This document shows, in pieces, positions 46,457 to 59,400 of a DNA stretch of 64,000 nucleotides. The notes under the pieces are model-generated. The model made no database searches. It was not told the origin of the DNA and saw only the letters and a program-made list of their open reading frames with translations. A program made the position numbers and the translations under genes. This stretch comes from Opisthorchis felineus. Lineage: Eukaryota > Platyhelminthes > Trematoda > Opisthorchiida > Opisthorchiidae. Every line of letters begins with the position of its first letter. The first letter of the stretch is position 1. The stretch lies in assembly GCA_004794785.1 (NCBI GenBank), contig SJOL01006711.1, forward strand, positions 628,211 through 692,210, given 5' to 3'.

Positions 46457-49400
46457 CAAGCATGAGTAAACTTTTCTACACAAATTAGCCTAGGTTTGAA
46501 GATTTGCGACTGATCCGCCCCAAACTTTTTGACGCTCTTTTTCAATCCAGCCAATTTTAGATTCTAGGCCTTCACAAAATTATAGTTTCCTGTCTCTTTG
46601 AATAGCATTAACCCAGCTCCATGTGCGCACTAGCGGCAAGCGGCCCAGCTGACGCAAAAGATTGACCGTAAATCCGGTAAAAGTTTTAGTGTCAGTAACA
46701 GCTGGCTGGTCAAATAAAAAGCTGGTAAAAGATTGGTTTTTTCCTACCGCATGATTAAGCAGGTGAACGTTGTTGCCAACACAAATGCGCCTTTTGCCGG
46801 GGTATTATATGTGCATTATTTAAACAACTTCAACAGTGACAAAGCCGGTTTACCATGTAGTAGAGATCAATCGAATGGACATCGCAGATTTATGGTTCGG
46901 CGAAACCTAAGAGGATCCACCTGCGCTAGTTCCTCGACTGTCGTGATGCCACGTCACTTTGAGAAACCATCGAACCGCTAACTACCGATCAGGATGTTTT
47001 GAATGCCTGGAAAAATACTGACAGATCTAACTTATCGTAAAGGAGCCTTAGGTGAAACTACACTTATTTTTACTCAGATAATATGAACTTTAGTTCGGCA
47101 CTGATTGACCTGGGTATTTTATTCTGCTAATGAACGAAACATCAAACGTTTACCGTTTGGAACTAGTGAGTCTAATAGGTCGAGATCTACTCAACAATAT
47201 ATGGTCAGATAAGTTTGGTTTTCATGACATAAAAAGAGCCCTTCAACTACGCCACCGTTTAAACTGAGTTTGGTAGCTTATTTTCAGGTCATACTATTTT
47301 GTACCAACCTTTCTCAGCGTTAATGCATCATTAAAGATGCTTCCATGGTAGAGGAATCTAAGGACAACTGTAGAAACCGTGATCTCAGATGACAAAGTTT
47401 AGAAACCACGGGTTTCACAGCACATTAGAAATTCCTCATCGCAATGTGTCCTGGTAAATTTATTTCAAAAAAGTAATCCTTATTAAAAGAAGAATTGTTC
47501 TTTGAAACTTCACCATATATCCGTATTTCTTCCCAAAGTAATCTGTTGGACGTATTGATTATTCCTATGCAAGTAAAAACCAACAATGGGATTGATTCGC
47601 TTAATTTAGGTCTATCTGGGATTACTACCTCCGCGGCCATGCGTTTCCTGTAGGCGGAGGACGGAGATAATAATATGCATTGAATCTGAGTGCACCCTAA
47701 ATAAACATCTGCAAAGTTTTACGCGTTGTATCGGTTTCTGCGTCTCCACAATGCGAGGAACGTAAGTTGTTTGCTTTTTCGATTAAAGTCTTCGTTATTT
47801 TCAAAAGGTGGTAGGAAGTGATACTAACGGCAATGTTTACTTTTGAGCGGAAGTCAACAGTTCATTTCATGCTTGCTGCTAAATAGTTGTGCTCTAAGTT
47901 TCACACGCCATACGTGCTCTGATGGTCTCTTTTGTCTGTACCGAAAAATTGCTCTTTGTCGCCGTTGCATAAAATAAGTCAATACCTCCGAGCTATCATA
48001 AACCTTTGCATGAGGACAAGCTGCACCCTTAAGTGAAATTCCACAGTGTCTTGCCAAATGAAAAACTAGGAGTATTGACGGAATTATTAAAATGCATCCG
48101 ATCACCTTCAGACGGAACCTATTGGTCATAGGCGAATTGTCAGTGGTTTAGTGATCAAAGTGTATGCATCAACCTAGTGGAGATCCAGCGTCAAAGAAAC
48201 AATGTAAAAACTCTCTCGATAACAACTTAGATCAATATGACATTGTACCAAATCATAACAGGTGGAAAACAAAACTAACGCCTGTTCAAATCAGGATCTC
48301 TTGGATTAAAGCACTCGCGTTTTCCCCAAAATCTGTCCAAAAATGCGTATTATTGAATCCAAAGGGCAGTTTCTACATTGTTTCTACCGACTTGGACCGT
48401 CTGATATGCGGTAAGCTAAAATATTTCCTACTCTTACTCACCGCTTAAGTGTAAACGGTAAGTGAACCTCAGGTTCACTAGCCATATTCTAATGGAATAC
48501 TCTAAAATTTTGTAAATTTACTGCTTCAACTTCTTTTTACTCGGAAGTTCAGCTCTGACTTCTATTGCCTTTTATTTCACCTATACGCATTCTGTGCATT
48601 ATCCATTCCTTATTGTTTTGGACACCATGCTTCCTGTAGCTTCTGTAGGTGTGCTTTTTAGTATTATCAGCTCTTCACCCGAAAAATAATAATAAGTTTT
48701 TGTTATATGCACCTATTCGGTCATCACAATCTACTTTTTTCACCCCGTACATTTCAAGCAATGTGCAAAGTTTTGTTGCGCAAAGGCGCCCGTTTGTCCC
48801 CACAATGCGACAAAGGCCGGTTGACCACATGTTCCAGTGTCTCATCAGCACACAGCTGCATGTCGTAAATGCTCGCAATGACGACGCTGAACACTATTCA
48901 TCCATATGTCTCCCTTGAATGCGAAGTTCCTCTAATAGACCTGTCTCCCATCACAGAGTTAACGGTTGCTGGTGCACATAAGTGAGTCCGCAAACAAAAC
49001 CACACATGGAGAGCGTTTACCAGCCAGATGTATTTTAGATGGACAATATCCTCCATCAACTTAGCTTTCAAGTAGCGTAACTTACCTTACTAAAAGTTCG
49101 TAGAACAAATGTGCAGCAGTTTGCCCACTTGAGCGATTGTGGATAAATTTCCGGAGGACAAATAATTTATTCTTTCCAAAAAATTTACTTCCAAATGCCA
49201 CTGGGGAAATATGCATTTTTTAAATTTTCATTGTGGAGGAGAATTCTGCTGTTGAGTGTGCAGTCCGCTCTGCACCCAACTGGGTTAATTAGAATCGTAG
49301 GGACGAATGTGGGCAGCAATTTGATAAACAGATCTTTGCGTGCTTTGTGTAGTAATCGGGCTCTCTGAAGCCGCGAAAGAAGGAAAAGTGTGCTTCAAGA

Positions 49401-49550
49401 GTGCGGTCACAGACATTTGGTGCAGGTCAGACGGTTTACCACAGGTGGTTTTATTCAACTCAATAATTTTGTCCGCAACTCAAGTAGGCTTGATTTATTC
49501 ACACATTACTGTCACAGCGGAAACAGCCGTATCAAGACCGAGTCGCTCAA
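46457..49550. other. Non-coding stretch, nothing firm
   Basis: A 94-codon plus frame at 48164-48448 contains a donor-like CGGTAAGC at 48409-48416 but no good acceptor and no family match. Other frames are shorter. Confidence 0.45.
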
Positions 49551-49589
49551 TAATATATTATATATATATATCATATATATAATATATTA
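49551..49589. repeat. Perfect 17-bp AT palindrome
   Basis: Arms 49551-49567 and 49573-49589 are perfectly complementary around a 5-base loop (atatc). It can form a stable cruciform or hairpin and might cause breakage, deletion or misassembly. Confidence 0.9.
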
Positions 49590-52500
49590 GGCTGTCATGA
49601 GGAACATTGATACGATATTTTGACGGGAGAAATGTGGCTTTATTCTGAAAATCAAATAAATGGGGGAACGATGCTAACCGATATCTGGAGAATACGCACA
49701 CCATAAAACATTATGTACACGCCAACTAAGGATAAGACGAAACCTCCATCCGGTCTGCAACAGCAATAGAATATTTCATGTAACGCCACGTTTAGCTCCA
49801 AGAAAGTGATTGTGCTACCAGTGCGCCTTTGTAAAGTACGTAAAATGTGGTTGACTGACAAATAGGGTCTGGATACTAAAATCCCGTGCACAGGCCGCTT
49901 CCATCTGCTGACCCATTTAGACCAGGTATCCATAGCCTCTTGAATAATGATGTATCCAAATTAATGAGCAGCGTAGATTCAAACGATAGAAACGATTGCA
50001 TGAAGTTCCCGTTAAGCATCTTCGATTTGCAGGCACTTAATCCTCAATGTTTCCTAAAGAGGTTACGAGTAAACACCACCACAAAGAGCCACAATAAATG
50101 GTATAAGACCTTTTCATCGCAAAAGTACTTGGACTCGGAACGACTGCAACTCTAAGGAACAGGAGTTGGCAACAGCAAGCACTATATAATCAGCCACAGC
50201 ATTCCTGACATAACGAGAAAATTCTTATTTAATGTCCACAAAACCCCCGCTTTCAAGAATATCCTTCAGATGGGCCTCCCTCAAGATGGACTATACTTCT
50301 TAGTGGTTCAGTTCTCGATGGTCCAATGAAACCCTCATCAACGGCTATGACCTAAGTGGGTCTTTGTTGGGAGAGGGATTTTGTCGGGTAACCGTAGTTT
50401 GCTCCTTTTAAGAGATAGGGGTGATCCATGAGAAAGCATTGGTACCAAGAGACACTTCACCGGACCGCAGCAAGTTTGCCTTACTTGATTGAAGGTGATT
50501 TTACTTAAACATGTTCTAGACTCATTAAGTCACGGTCGTCGTGCACCGTCTCTAAACATATTTTTCACACATGGCGATACCATGGGACCTTAGTTGTCTC
50601 AAACGTAGCAAGATTATTTGGAATATCCAGAATCTGAGATGAAGACATGGTATGAGCTTCAGCCTCCTGTTTGATGACGGTTCGTTCAAATAAGTTTTGT
50701 GGCCATCTGACGCAATTGTTCTGTTGACGTGAAATCCCTCGACTCCTCCGGAAGCAATGTTTTCCCTAATCGTGAGACAGTATGCTCAATGCGTAATCAG
50801 TTTTAGACGATCTTATCGAAGTCACTGGAATATACTTTCAGGTATCTGTGCACAGCAAACCGAACCCTACCTGTCAACATTTAACTTTTCGTTTGTCCCC
50901 TGCGGCGTGAAAACTGTTGTGGTGTACGCACGTATAAAAGATAACATCAATTATTCCCATGGCGGCTCCATGTCTGGTCAGCTCAATACAACTTATTAAA
51001 TTAGAAGAATAGTCAGCCACTAATTTATGTGGCCTGTCAGAATAAGATAAAATACTTCTGATTGGACGAAAATCATCGAAATGCCTACTACTAAAATGGA
51101 AAAAATATTTTTTTCTGTGTCCTTTTTCATTTACACACAATGCAGACGCTTATATCGTAAAGGTAGACTGTCTATCAATTGCATTACTGAGGGTTATGAA
51201 CAGAAACAGAAACAACCACGGGTGCAACAGCATCAGCCTGGACCCACATTGCACATACTCAGACCAGTTTTTCATGCTGAATCTCCGAAAGTGAAGCTAA
51301 GTCTGTATGTTTAAAAAATTCACTTAAATTAAATCGTTCAACTCCAGACTAGGACCATTCGTAATGGTCGATTTTTTGGAACCTTCCTTCCTAGGTTGCT
51401 AATCCTTTAGCACTTCGCCTGGCAAATCATCCACGTCGCGCTTGCACGGTCAGCAAGTATGGTTGTCCTTCGAGATATTCTGGGTTCTCTAGAGTATCGC
51501 TGGGTTCTTCCTCCTGATTATTCTTATTTCGAAAAACTACTGTATCAATAACTTTAGATACAGTAAACGCTTATTTTACAGACGATAGAAACGAGTGTTC
51601 AGCCGACTTGAAATGATTTGCAATTAAAGTTCTTATATTTTATTTTTGCGACAATTCAAATTCAGTGAATAAGTGTCGCGTTACTGCACAACCCTATAAA
51701 ACAATTTAGCAAATGGAAATTAAAGCGCTCCACAACAACTTACGTTGCGTCTTTAAGAAATAGTAGTTTTAATTTTTAATTCATTTTTATCGCTTTTATC
51801 ATTTCTTTGTGGAGGTATTTTCTCTCATATGACGTTCCGCAACGTGCATCTTAGCTGCTGTCTACATTGCCTTCAGCGATTAAAACGCAAGTGACATCCA
51901 GTAATCAGTGGATCTCCCAAAAAATATCCATAGAATAGCTTAGATTCGGCTAACCATATCTCAGGCATCTGTGAGTGTTTTCAGCAGCCCTAGTCAAAAT
52001 CTGAAGATATCTCTCATGCGGTTTACAGCCGCAAATGGTGCATCATCATGGTAAAACTTTTCAGAGGTCACCTGATCTTTTCATCCAAACAATCATCAAC
52101 AGAAAGTTGACTCTTTGGCTCAACGGTGGAGAACGGTTGAACAGCAAAACTCTTCAAAGCTTCCCTCCTTAGAGTGGCTGTCCGTCTATAATGACCCATT
52201 TTCTTAAATATTTGTCACAGTCCGGAAAGATTTTGTTTTTGCCAAACCTATTCCAAAAATTGGAGACATTATGCCCCAATCCGTCCTTGTAATTTTCTAC
52301 ATTCACTGTTTTCAAACTGTCCCCTGAATAGTCACGTGATGAAATTTTGCATTAATTTTTAGCATCCACTAACTATAGGGCCATAATGTGTTACGTCGTT
52401 GTAATTTAAACTCTATTATAGTTGAGGGACATTATAACAACAAACTACCTGTAATCCGAGCTAACTTTTCATTCAGAAAAATTAAGTCAGATTGCCTGAT

Positions 52501-55098
52501 AGTGTAATAATATAATATACCAATGATACCCGTGACCTCCACCATATACACTAATATGAGTAGTAAGTTTCCAATAGGGAGCCCTATCAATGAGATGCTT
52601 TTTTTCTTGAGTAACCAGGATTTGATCCGGAAATCGCTTGTTCTTAACATTTTGGTACTCGGGATAAATGATGAACTACTGATTGAGAGGAAAAAAATTA
52701 TTCTTTTGTAGGTGCAATAGCTCTGAAGTTTTAGTAGCTCTGTTTAAATCTGAAGCGCTTGTACTTACGTGGAAGGTTAATATTGCGAGAGTTCTTCAAC
52801 GCTGTCTGAACAAACTTAAGCAGTTTCCAAAACCTACTGTGTTGATATGAAACCTATTCGCATGTACGAATCTATCGCAAGATTCTATCTTGCAGCTGGC
52901 TGAACGGTTCTGCATGCACCGTTGTTTGAAAAATTGAAATGAAGGTTATTGAAGATAAAATTCACTCTAGACAAAGACAACACGAATTTACATAGTATAG
53001 ACCATTTGAAAAAAGATGAGTGGCATCATATCGTGCTATTTAAGGTGCAGATCGCAGCTGATTAGTAGAGCTCAAGTATTTACACCATAGGTCACAGTTT
53101 AATTCCTTCAAGCGGCTTACGGAAAACGCATTTCCGATTCATCTCAACATCACCGCACTTTTTTACTTTTGAGCATAAGCTTACCTACCTGATGTGGTGA
53201 AGTACAAATCGGGTGCCCCAGAATTTCACCTCTGATTACCACATTTATTTGTATTGAAAAGCTGTTTGGTGTGTAATGAATTTCACTATTTGCAGTCGCT
53301 CTTCGGTACACTGAACATCCATAGGTATCATGTGGCTTGGTCTTAGAAAGTGTAAGCAAGTTGTGGTGAAAGCTCTTCCACAAGATAGATGTTCACAATA
53401 AGCTCACAATATGTTCATCAATAAAGAGAGAATCCTCACACCATGCAACCACTAAAACAGTTTATTAATTTTTTCGCAAATTATCAACGACAATATGCAT
53501 TAAAAAAATGGAGGCATAACCTACTTCTTTGAAAATATGAACTCGGACTGGTGCAGAACAATCATCAAAAGACCTATCGTTGATCGTTTCGCTTTTATGC
53601 AATCAAGTGCAAACATTACTTCGATTTCTGAATGGTAAGAAGGCTTGCTGGACAAACTGCTCTGCCTGTCTCACTAGTACCCATAGGTGCAAGTTGTACC
53701 TTTGGTTAAAGGGTCGCATACCACAAGCAACTTTTTAGAGCACAAGACCCAATGAGTTCGGCTGGATGATCCTCAAATATATCTCGACAGTCGAGCCTAT
53801 CAACTATGCTCATAATGGCATAAAAACCTAGCAACTTACAAGGCACTTGTTCCGGCTATATTGAACTTTTTAAGCAGATTGAAAAGTTTCATCCGCAACG
53901 TCAATCAGACAGCTACCAAAATAATAAGAAACAAGAAAGTGTGTGAAAATTTGATTCCTGGATGAACGACCACCCGTGAACAGCAGGCAGACAGAGATAG
54001 AATTGTCAGTGTGTCTGTCGGTCAGCTTGTGTCTCACAGTCTATTGTTCCACAGGATCTTGCAGTTCCAATGTCAATCTGATTGGCGCCACTTGTCAACT
54101 GGATGTGTATAGTGCCTGTTCATCCGTCCGCAGAGTCCAAGGGTAAAAGATGGATGTTGATTTTTGAATAGTGGTGACTGTCAGCTGTGGGAGTCAGCAT
54201 AAGTGGACGGTGATCTTGTACGCACTAGTAACAGCCGTTTCGTTTTTCTCATTTCTTGTCATTAACATTCATGTAGTCATGGTGTTCCAGATTTTTGCTA
54301 CGCTTTCTAATGAATTCAGCTATAAACCCCCGGGCGGACACGACGCCGGCGGCCAGTGCAGTAGACCAAAACGACGTCATGGGTGACATCGTCCGTTCGT
54401 CATGCACAACCGACCATACGTTTTATTTTCATTTCAACTAATAGGACATTCGAACCTTACGAAAGTACATTGCATTACTTTATTGTTATTTCCTGGGTTG
54501 AGCTTGCTTTAGTTTCCGAAGCCTAAATACCTCGCGAACGATTGCTCCCTTCCCAATCGTATGTTGATTTTTATGATGGCATTAGCAGAAGTGGTATAAT
54601 TCGGCGTTTCTTCAACGATATCCAAGAGGTTTGATGTTATTTTTTAGTGCTACTGTGGAAAAACTGCACCTCTTATCTACTCCTACATCCAGAGCACGGA
54701 GTTTTTACCTTTGTATATAAATCATCGCACATTTTCTGAAGATGAGAGAATCAAAGTCCACTGCCATGGATTGGTGAACTGATTGTCACTGGTGATTAGA
54801 ACACAGCCGCATTTAAATCTGTCATTTTCGTTGAAGTGACGACTAACCCATATGCCCACAAATTAGAATTTCCGCTAGTGGAGCTAAAAAGCATATATTT
54901 AGTTGACTCTTGGTGAATAATGCTAGCTTACCATCAAAATGGCCCATGGTCTCACCCCATTTGGGCCACCAGGTAAACAAAACCCCATCTAACTAGATTT
55001 TTGCTTGAACTGTGTCCAACCCGATCTGAACGTTAAATCCATGACACCATATTTATCTTTGTGTTATTTCTCTCGATACTTCTTCATTGCGATCATGT
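49590..55098. other. Non-coding stretch, nothing firm
   Basis: The frame at 54171-54386 has one hydrophobic segment and an acceptor-like ttgatttttgaatag before it, but no family match. A cctacctgatg word at 53184-53194 is too short to assign to the hammerhead family. Other frames lack motifs. Confidence 0.45.
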
Positions 55099-55121
55099 TA
55101 GATAGATAGATTAGATAGATG
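55099..55121 (+). repeat. Imperfect (GATA)n tract
   Basis: Two GATA runs, tagatagatagat and tagatagatg, joined by one interruption. Confidence 0.9.
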
Positions 55122-55261
55122 AAAATACCTTGACATGCAACGGCATAATTTAAGGTTCGCCACATAGGCATTTTCTTTGATCGCGTCAATCCTCTCGCTT
55201 ACCTGAATAACAACTTAGAACAAAACACAAGTTTAGATGTAATACATTACTCATAACTTTG

Positions 55262-55480
55262 CTGAAAAATCTTCGATAGTCCATGATCGGTTTTACCTTT
55301 CTTGGGGCGCATCAGGTAGGCACAGTCCCCCTGTTTCCGTCAACCTAAAGTTCTACCTGAGCCCATTTTGGACAGATAAATACACTCCTTTGCATATCAA
55401 TCTGGTTTTGACGGGTGACTCACCTGAAACCCAGCTGAATCTCTCTCTTATGATTTTCTTAAGCATCTTCTTAAGCAACT
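55262..55480 (-). repeat. Hammerhead-like repeat unit
   Basis: The plus strand reads atcttcgatagtcc, gatcggttttacc, cttggggcgcatcaggtagg (cgcatcag at 55308-55315), cagtccccctgtttccgtc and gaatctctctcttatg at 55437. On the minus strand the core is CTGATGCG, then CCCC paired with the GG of AAAGG, then TAAAAC, then a changed cleavage site (CTATCG). The 129-bp distance from core to gaatctctc matches the 37.3- and 39.2-kb copies. An 89-codon plus frame and an 80-codon minus frame over it are shadows. Confidence 0.65.
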
Positions 55481-56490
55481 TCTTTCTCAGTCGCTTATTA
55501 CCCAATAAACTATTAGTCCTACATGGAGAACGTAATTTCCTCAATGTGAGCGGGCATCCATCAAGATACCTGGTCAGTGTTGTCAAACTCACGCTTTTGT
55601 CAAATTCAACAGCGAGTCGCAGGCATTATGTGGACAGAAAGATAGTTGAATCTCTTTAGACCTAAAAGAGCATCTTCCCTATTTCCGTTCCATTCATCAG
55701 ACAATCCTAAACCCCGTTCCTTCCAATGAACCAATTTCCAATCACTTGAACTCTTACCTAACAATTGACTGTTTCTCGTCTCACGCCAAGCAGTACAATG
55801 GTCCTCCTCCACTATTTTCCATCACTAAAAAGCTTGACGAACATGCCGTCATATTTCAGCAGAATATCACTTATAATGACCGCGCCAGGCCTCCTCACGC
55901 GTTTATGTTGCACGCTATTGATTTGAGTTCTTCTGGCCTGACCCCTACTATTGCTTGTATGGTAAGTTCAGACACGCAAAACAAGCTGACTAGGTGGACG
56001 TTGTATCTGTCATGTCGTGGGTTGCTTACTACTGCACCTACGGCTGAAAACCGATGGCACCTCTTGTTTTTGCATATTTCAAGCACTTTGAATGTCACAA
56101 ATAAGTCTTGACTGCACTCTTAACCACTTCACTGGTCCTGTGACGTGCACAGCTTATCGGCTAATCTGACCTTCTTTAACCCAGGCTTGACGGCCGTTGA
56201 TGGAGCAGTTGGCGGACAGGTTCACAGTTGTGATTCCTACTGTCTTCGGGCCTATCCATCTCCAGTGCCGCGTCGAACAGAAACGAATGCTCACGCACAA
56301 ATCACATGAGACACAAGCGCGATTTCTTCTTCAAGCGCCCAGGCAGTGGTAACTAGTCTGTTTTCTGATTTTGTGTCTTCGAACTGATGCGCTGATAACC
56401 TGATGCCTTGACAAAACGTGGTACTTGGCGGCCCATTGTTCACTGGCCGAACCGCGGCGTAAAATGGTGTACAGTCTTCAGTCACCGCAC
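55481..56490. other. GC-richer unassigned block
   Basis: From about 55740 to 56490 the sequence is less AT-rich and has the longest plus frame of the last 10 kb (121 codons, 55746-56111), with competing minus frames at 55895-56098 and 56291-56485. No family motif is found in any frame. It may be an old retroelement 3' end. Confidence 0.35.
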
Positions 56491-59400
56491 TAACCGTAAG
56501 AAATAACGTAGGTTAAGCTAAATTTGCGGTAATTTTTCCTCTGTGTACTCATTCATCCCAACTTATTGGAAATTTACTTTGATTTCGTTTGAAGAACCTT
56601 ACTCCTTCTTCTAATTTTCTCTCAGCATTCGCACGATTTTTACAACTGACTGATATTTCAGTCGCGATATGCGATGAATCTCCGGAGTGTGTTTCTCAAC
56701 TTCATGGATTTCGCGGTCGATTGTACGCCCTGAGATCTGATAACATGAATAAAATCTGCTGTCATTTCCAACATGAAAACGTTTTTTTTGTTTATGGACT
56801 CGGCATTTGATTTAGAGAAAATCTGCGACGCTCACAAGATAGGAATGCAATTTGGATTTTCAGGTTTGAGGGTTACTCACAAACACTGCTCTTAGTTATG
56901 GTTGTAACAGCCGACTGTTTTTTCTCAGAATACCATGCATGCGTATATAGTCCGAATTCATAATACTATGATCACAACTTCAGTTACTATGTAATCGGGA
57001 CATCTACGTGGTCACAAACCTGGGTCAAAACATTCGAAATGTCTACCTCCATTATAAAGATGTTCATTCCATTTGCTCGTTAAAATCACCCATAAGTGAC
57101 AAGGTTCTGTTTTATTAAAATTTATTAACGCACATTTCAACTCTTTCTATAAGGTTATGAAAACAATTTCGGCGTACTACACGATATTTTAAATATGGCA
57201 AAATCGTTTTAGTAGTCTTCCACTCCTCCCAATGAAAAGCTTTTAGTTTTTTCTTCGATGTTCACACCTAGTGAATTTCTGAGTTCCCAACAAAAGTGCC
57301 AACATCCTAAAGGTTTCTCCTTAAAAAGTTGCACAAGCCTACGTTTTAGCCTCGGTAACTCAAGAACAATTAATAACTACCTTACTTTGACCATAGGAGC
57401 CTGAAAATAATGATAACCTCTGGAAACGCTCGGATGCGTAAAGTTACCCTTTGAACTCAACTCCAAGAATAACCTACATGACTAATTTTTGATTCATTGT
57501 AACTCGCCAACCTACGAAATTATATTATCTTATTATCCTCCTTTTCTTCAAAGTAACAAATGGCATACAAACCATGCTTTGAAGATTATTTTTATCGTTA
57601 ACTGCGAACCATCCTAAGGTTTGTCTTGATTGATGTTAATCTCGTAAATGCATGTCAATAAAACATGGTAGTAAAGTGCATTGGTCACATGAAAGTTACG
57701 GTAGAGCAACATTCCTTCAAAACTTGTTTGTAGGGTCCTCTCTAAAACGCGGTATGAAAGAAGAAAAATCTCTGCAGTTATTGTTACTGTGTGGCGTGCA
57801 GTTACATTTGCGTGTAAATTTCCTAGAGTATTTTTTATCCGTGATGATTTCCTTTATTCTATCTAACTCTTTGTCTTTGGAGTAAAAACATTCAGAGAAC
57901 TATCTTGGAAATTCCGATAGAGTGGAAAAGGAAAGAAATGAAAACCCACACAGCCCAGCGTACTCTTTTGGAGTAAGGATGTAAAAAACTTGCAGCAAAT
58001 AAACAATAAGTTTGGTTTCGTATATTACACTTGCGCAGTTGATGTTTCTCTGAATCCACGTCTATGAACTACGGTCTCTTCACAGGTTTTTTATCTATAT
58101 TCACGCTGAGGTTTGTAAGAGTCTTGAACCAGGCAAAATATTTTGAATAAATGACTAAGGTTGTGCGTAAATCACTTGAACCTTCGAAAGGACCTTGAAG
58201 GATCTCTTTGTCGGTGATTTTATTTAACCGCGCGTCCAGCGCCAAGCATTTAGCTATTTTCAGCATTTTGCTTACTACTGCTCAAGAGGTCAAATATTTT
58301 TTCCGGCAAAACAGGAAGGAAGAAACTGCAGTTAGTCTTTACTGCAAAACTTCAGAAATTTACTCAAGAGTAGTTAAAACTGACTTTGGGACCTAATATA
58401 CCAGGAAAAACTTGCCCCTTATAGACATCAATACAGTGCGCCTTACACAGTGCCGAAGATATCAGTGTTTCATTCAAGGGCAATAATTCGCAAGTCGAAG
58501 CTAAATTCGGGTCGTTTACTACTTAGAAAAACATTGACAAAATCATCCATCTGTGGTTTTTTAACGCTGCTCTTAGTTACCGACAAACATTTCTAATTGA
58601 AAGGCCAATGCTGTTGTAACAACGGCCTATTTATTGAACTTAGGTTCATTACTGTTAAGCAACTTCAGGTTTTATTCAACGAGCATAATGCATTCACAAT
58701 TGTTTACCACCTGTTGTTAAATAGGACACCGAAAAATGACCGGTAGCTGGAAAAGATCGATCTTCCATTCTTCAACGATATGACGGCTTCCCTCATCAGC
58801 TGTTTGACAAGCGTGCTCATAGCTGTGTGTGAATACTCTCCAAAATGATCTGACTTGGTCTGTCTTTTCCGAATTGTTTGCGATGAGAAAAAATGCGACG
58901 AAGCAAGCAGGGAAACAATTCACGCATCGCTGAACCTAAATGGAATTTTGGCTTGCATAAAGCCTCGTACAAAATGCGAGTAGCAAAACAACTCAGGTTT
59001 AACGACAGCTCCAACTAAGATATTCTTATGCAAACCGATGAATAGATATGATACGCATCAGTGTGCTCAAGCTCGTGACAAGTCAGCGAAGCAAAGTTTG
59101 ATAATAAAAGAAAGCACACAGGAAAACCTGCATCTAGCCAAGGAAGAAAGCGAGATCCACAAGATTTGGTGACAGTCCAGCCGAAAAAATACTGCCTTCA
59201 AAAAATCTGAGCATCTTCTTTATTAGGACCATTACGTTTTCACCTCTTTCTTCCCTTTCGTTTTTCAAATCTTGTTCAAGAACTGTGGCTTCACGTGGGC
59301 TACATTTATTTCAAATACCAACTTGATCACAGACCTGTTTGCTCAAAACGGTTAATCGAAAGAGCAAACCAAACAACGTGAATTCTGAGAACACTTCGTT

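Noticed and set aside
48164..48410. Possible coding exon with donor-like CGGTAAGC
   Set aside because: No convincing acceptor, no family match and a composition like its flanks. GT donors of this quality are common by chance.
53175..53215. Hammerhead-like fragment (cctacctgatg)
   Set aside because: Only an 11-base word matches and no GAAAC or unit words follow.
54171..54386. Frame with one transmembrane-like segment after an acceptor-like ttttgaatag
   Set aside because: A single hydrophobic segment in AT-rich DNA is weak evidence. The end is short and GC-rich and matches no family I recognise.
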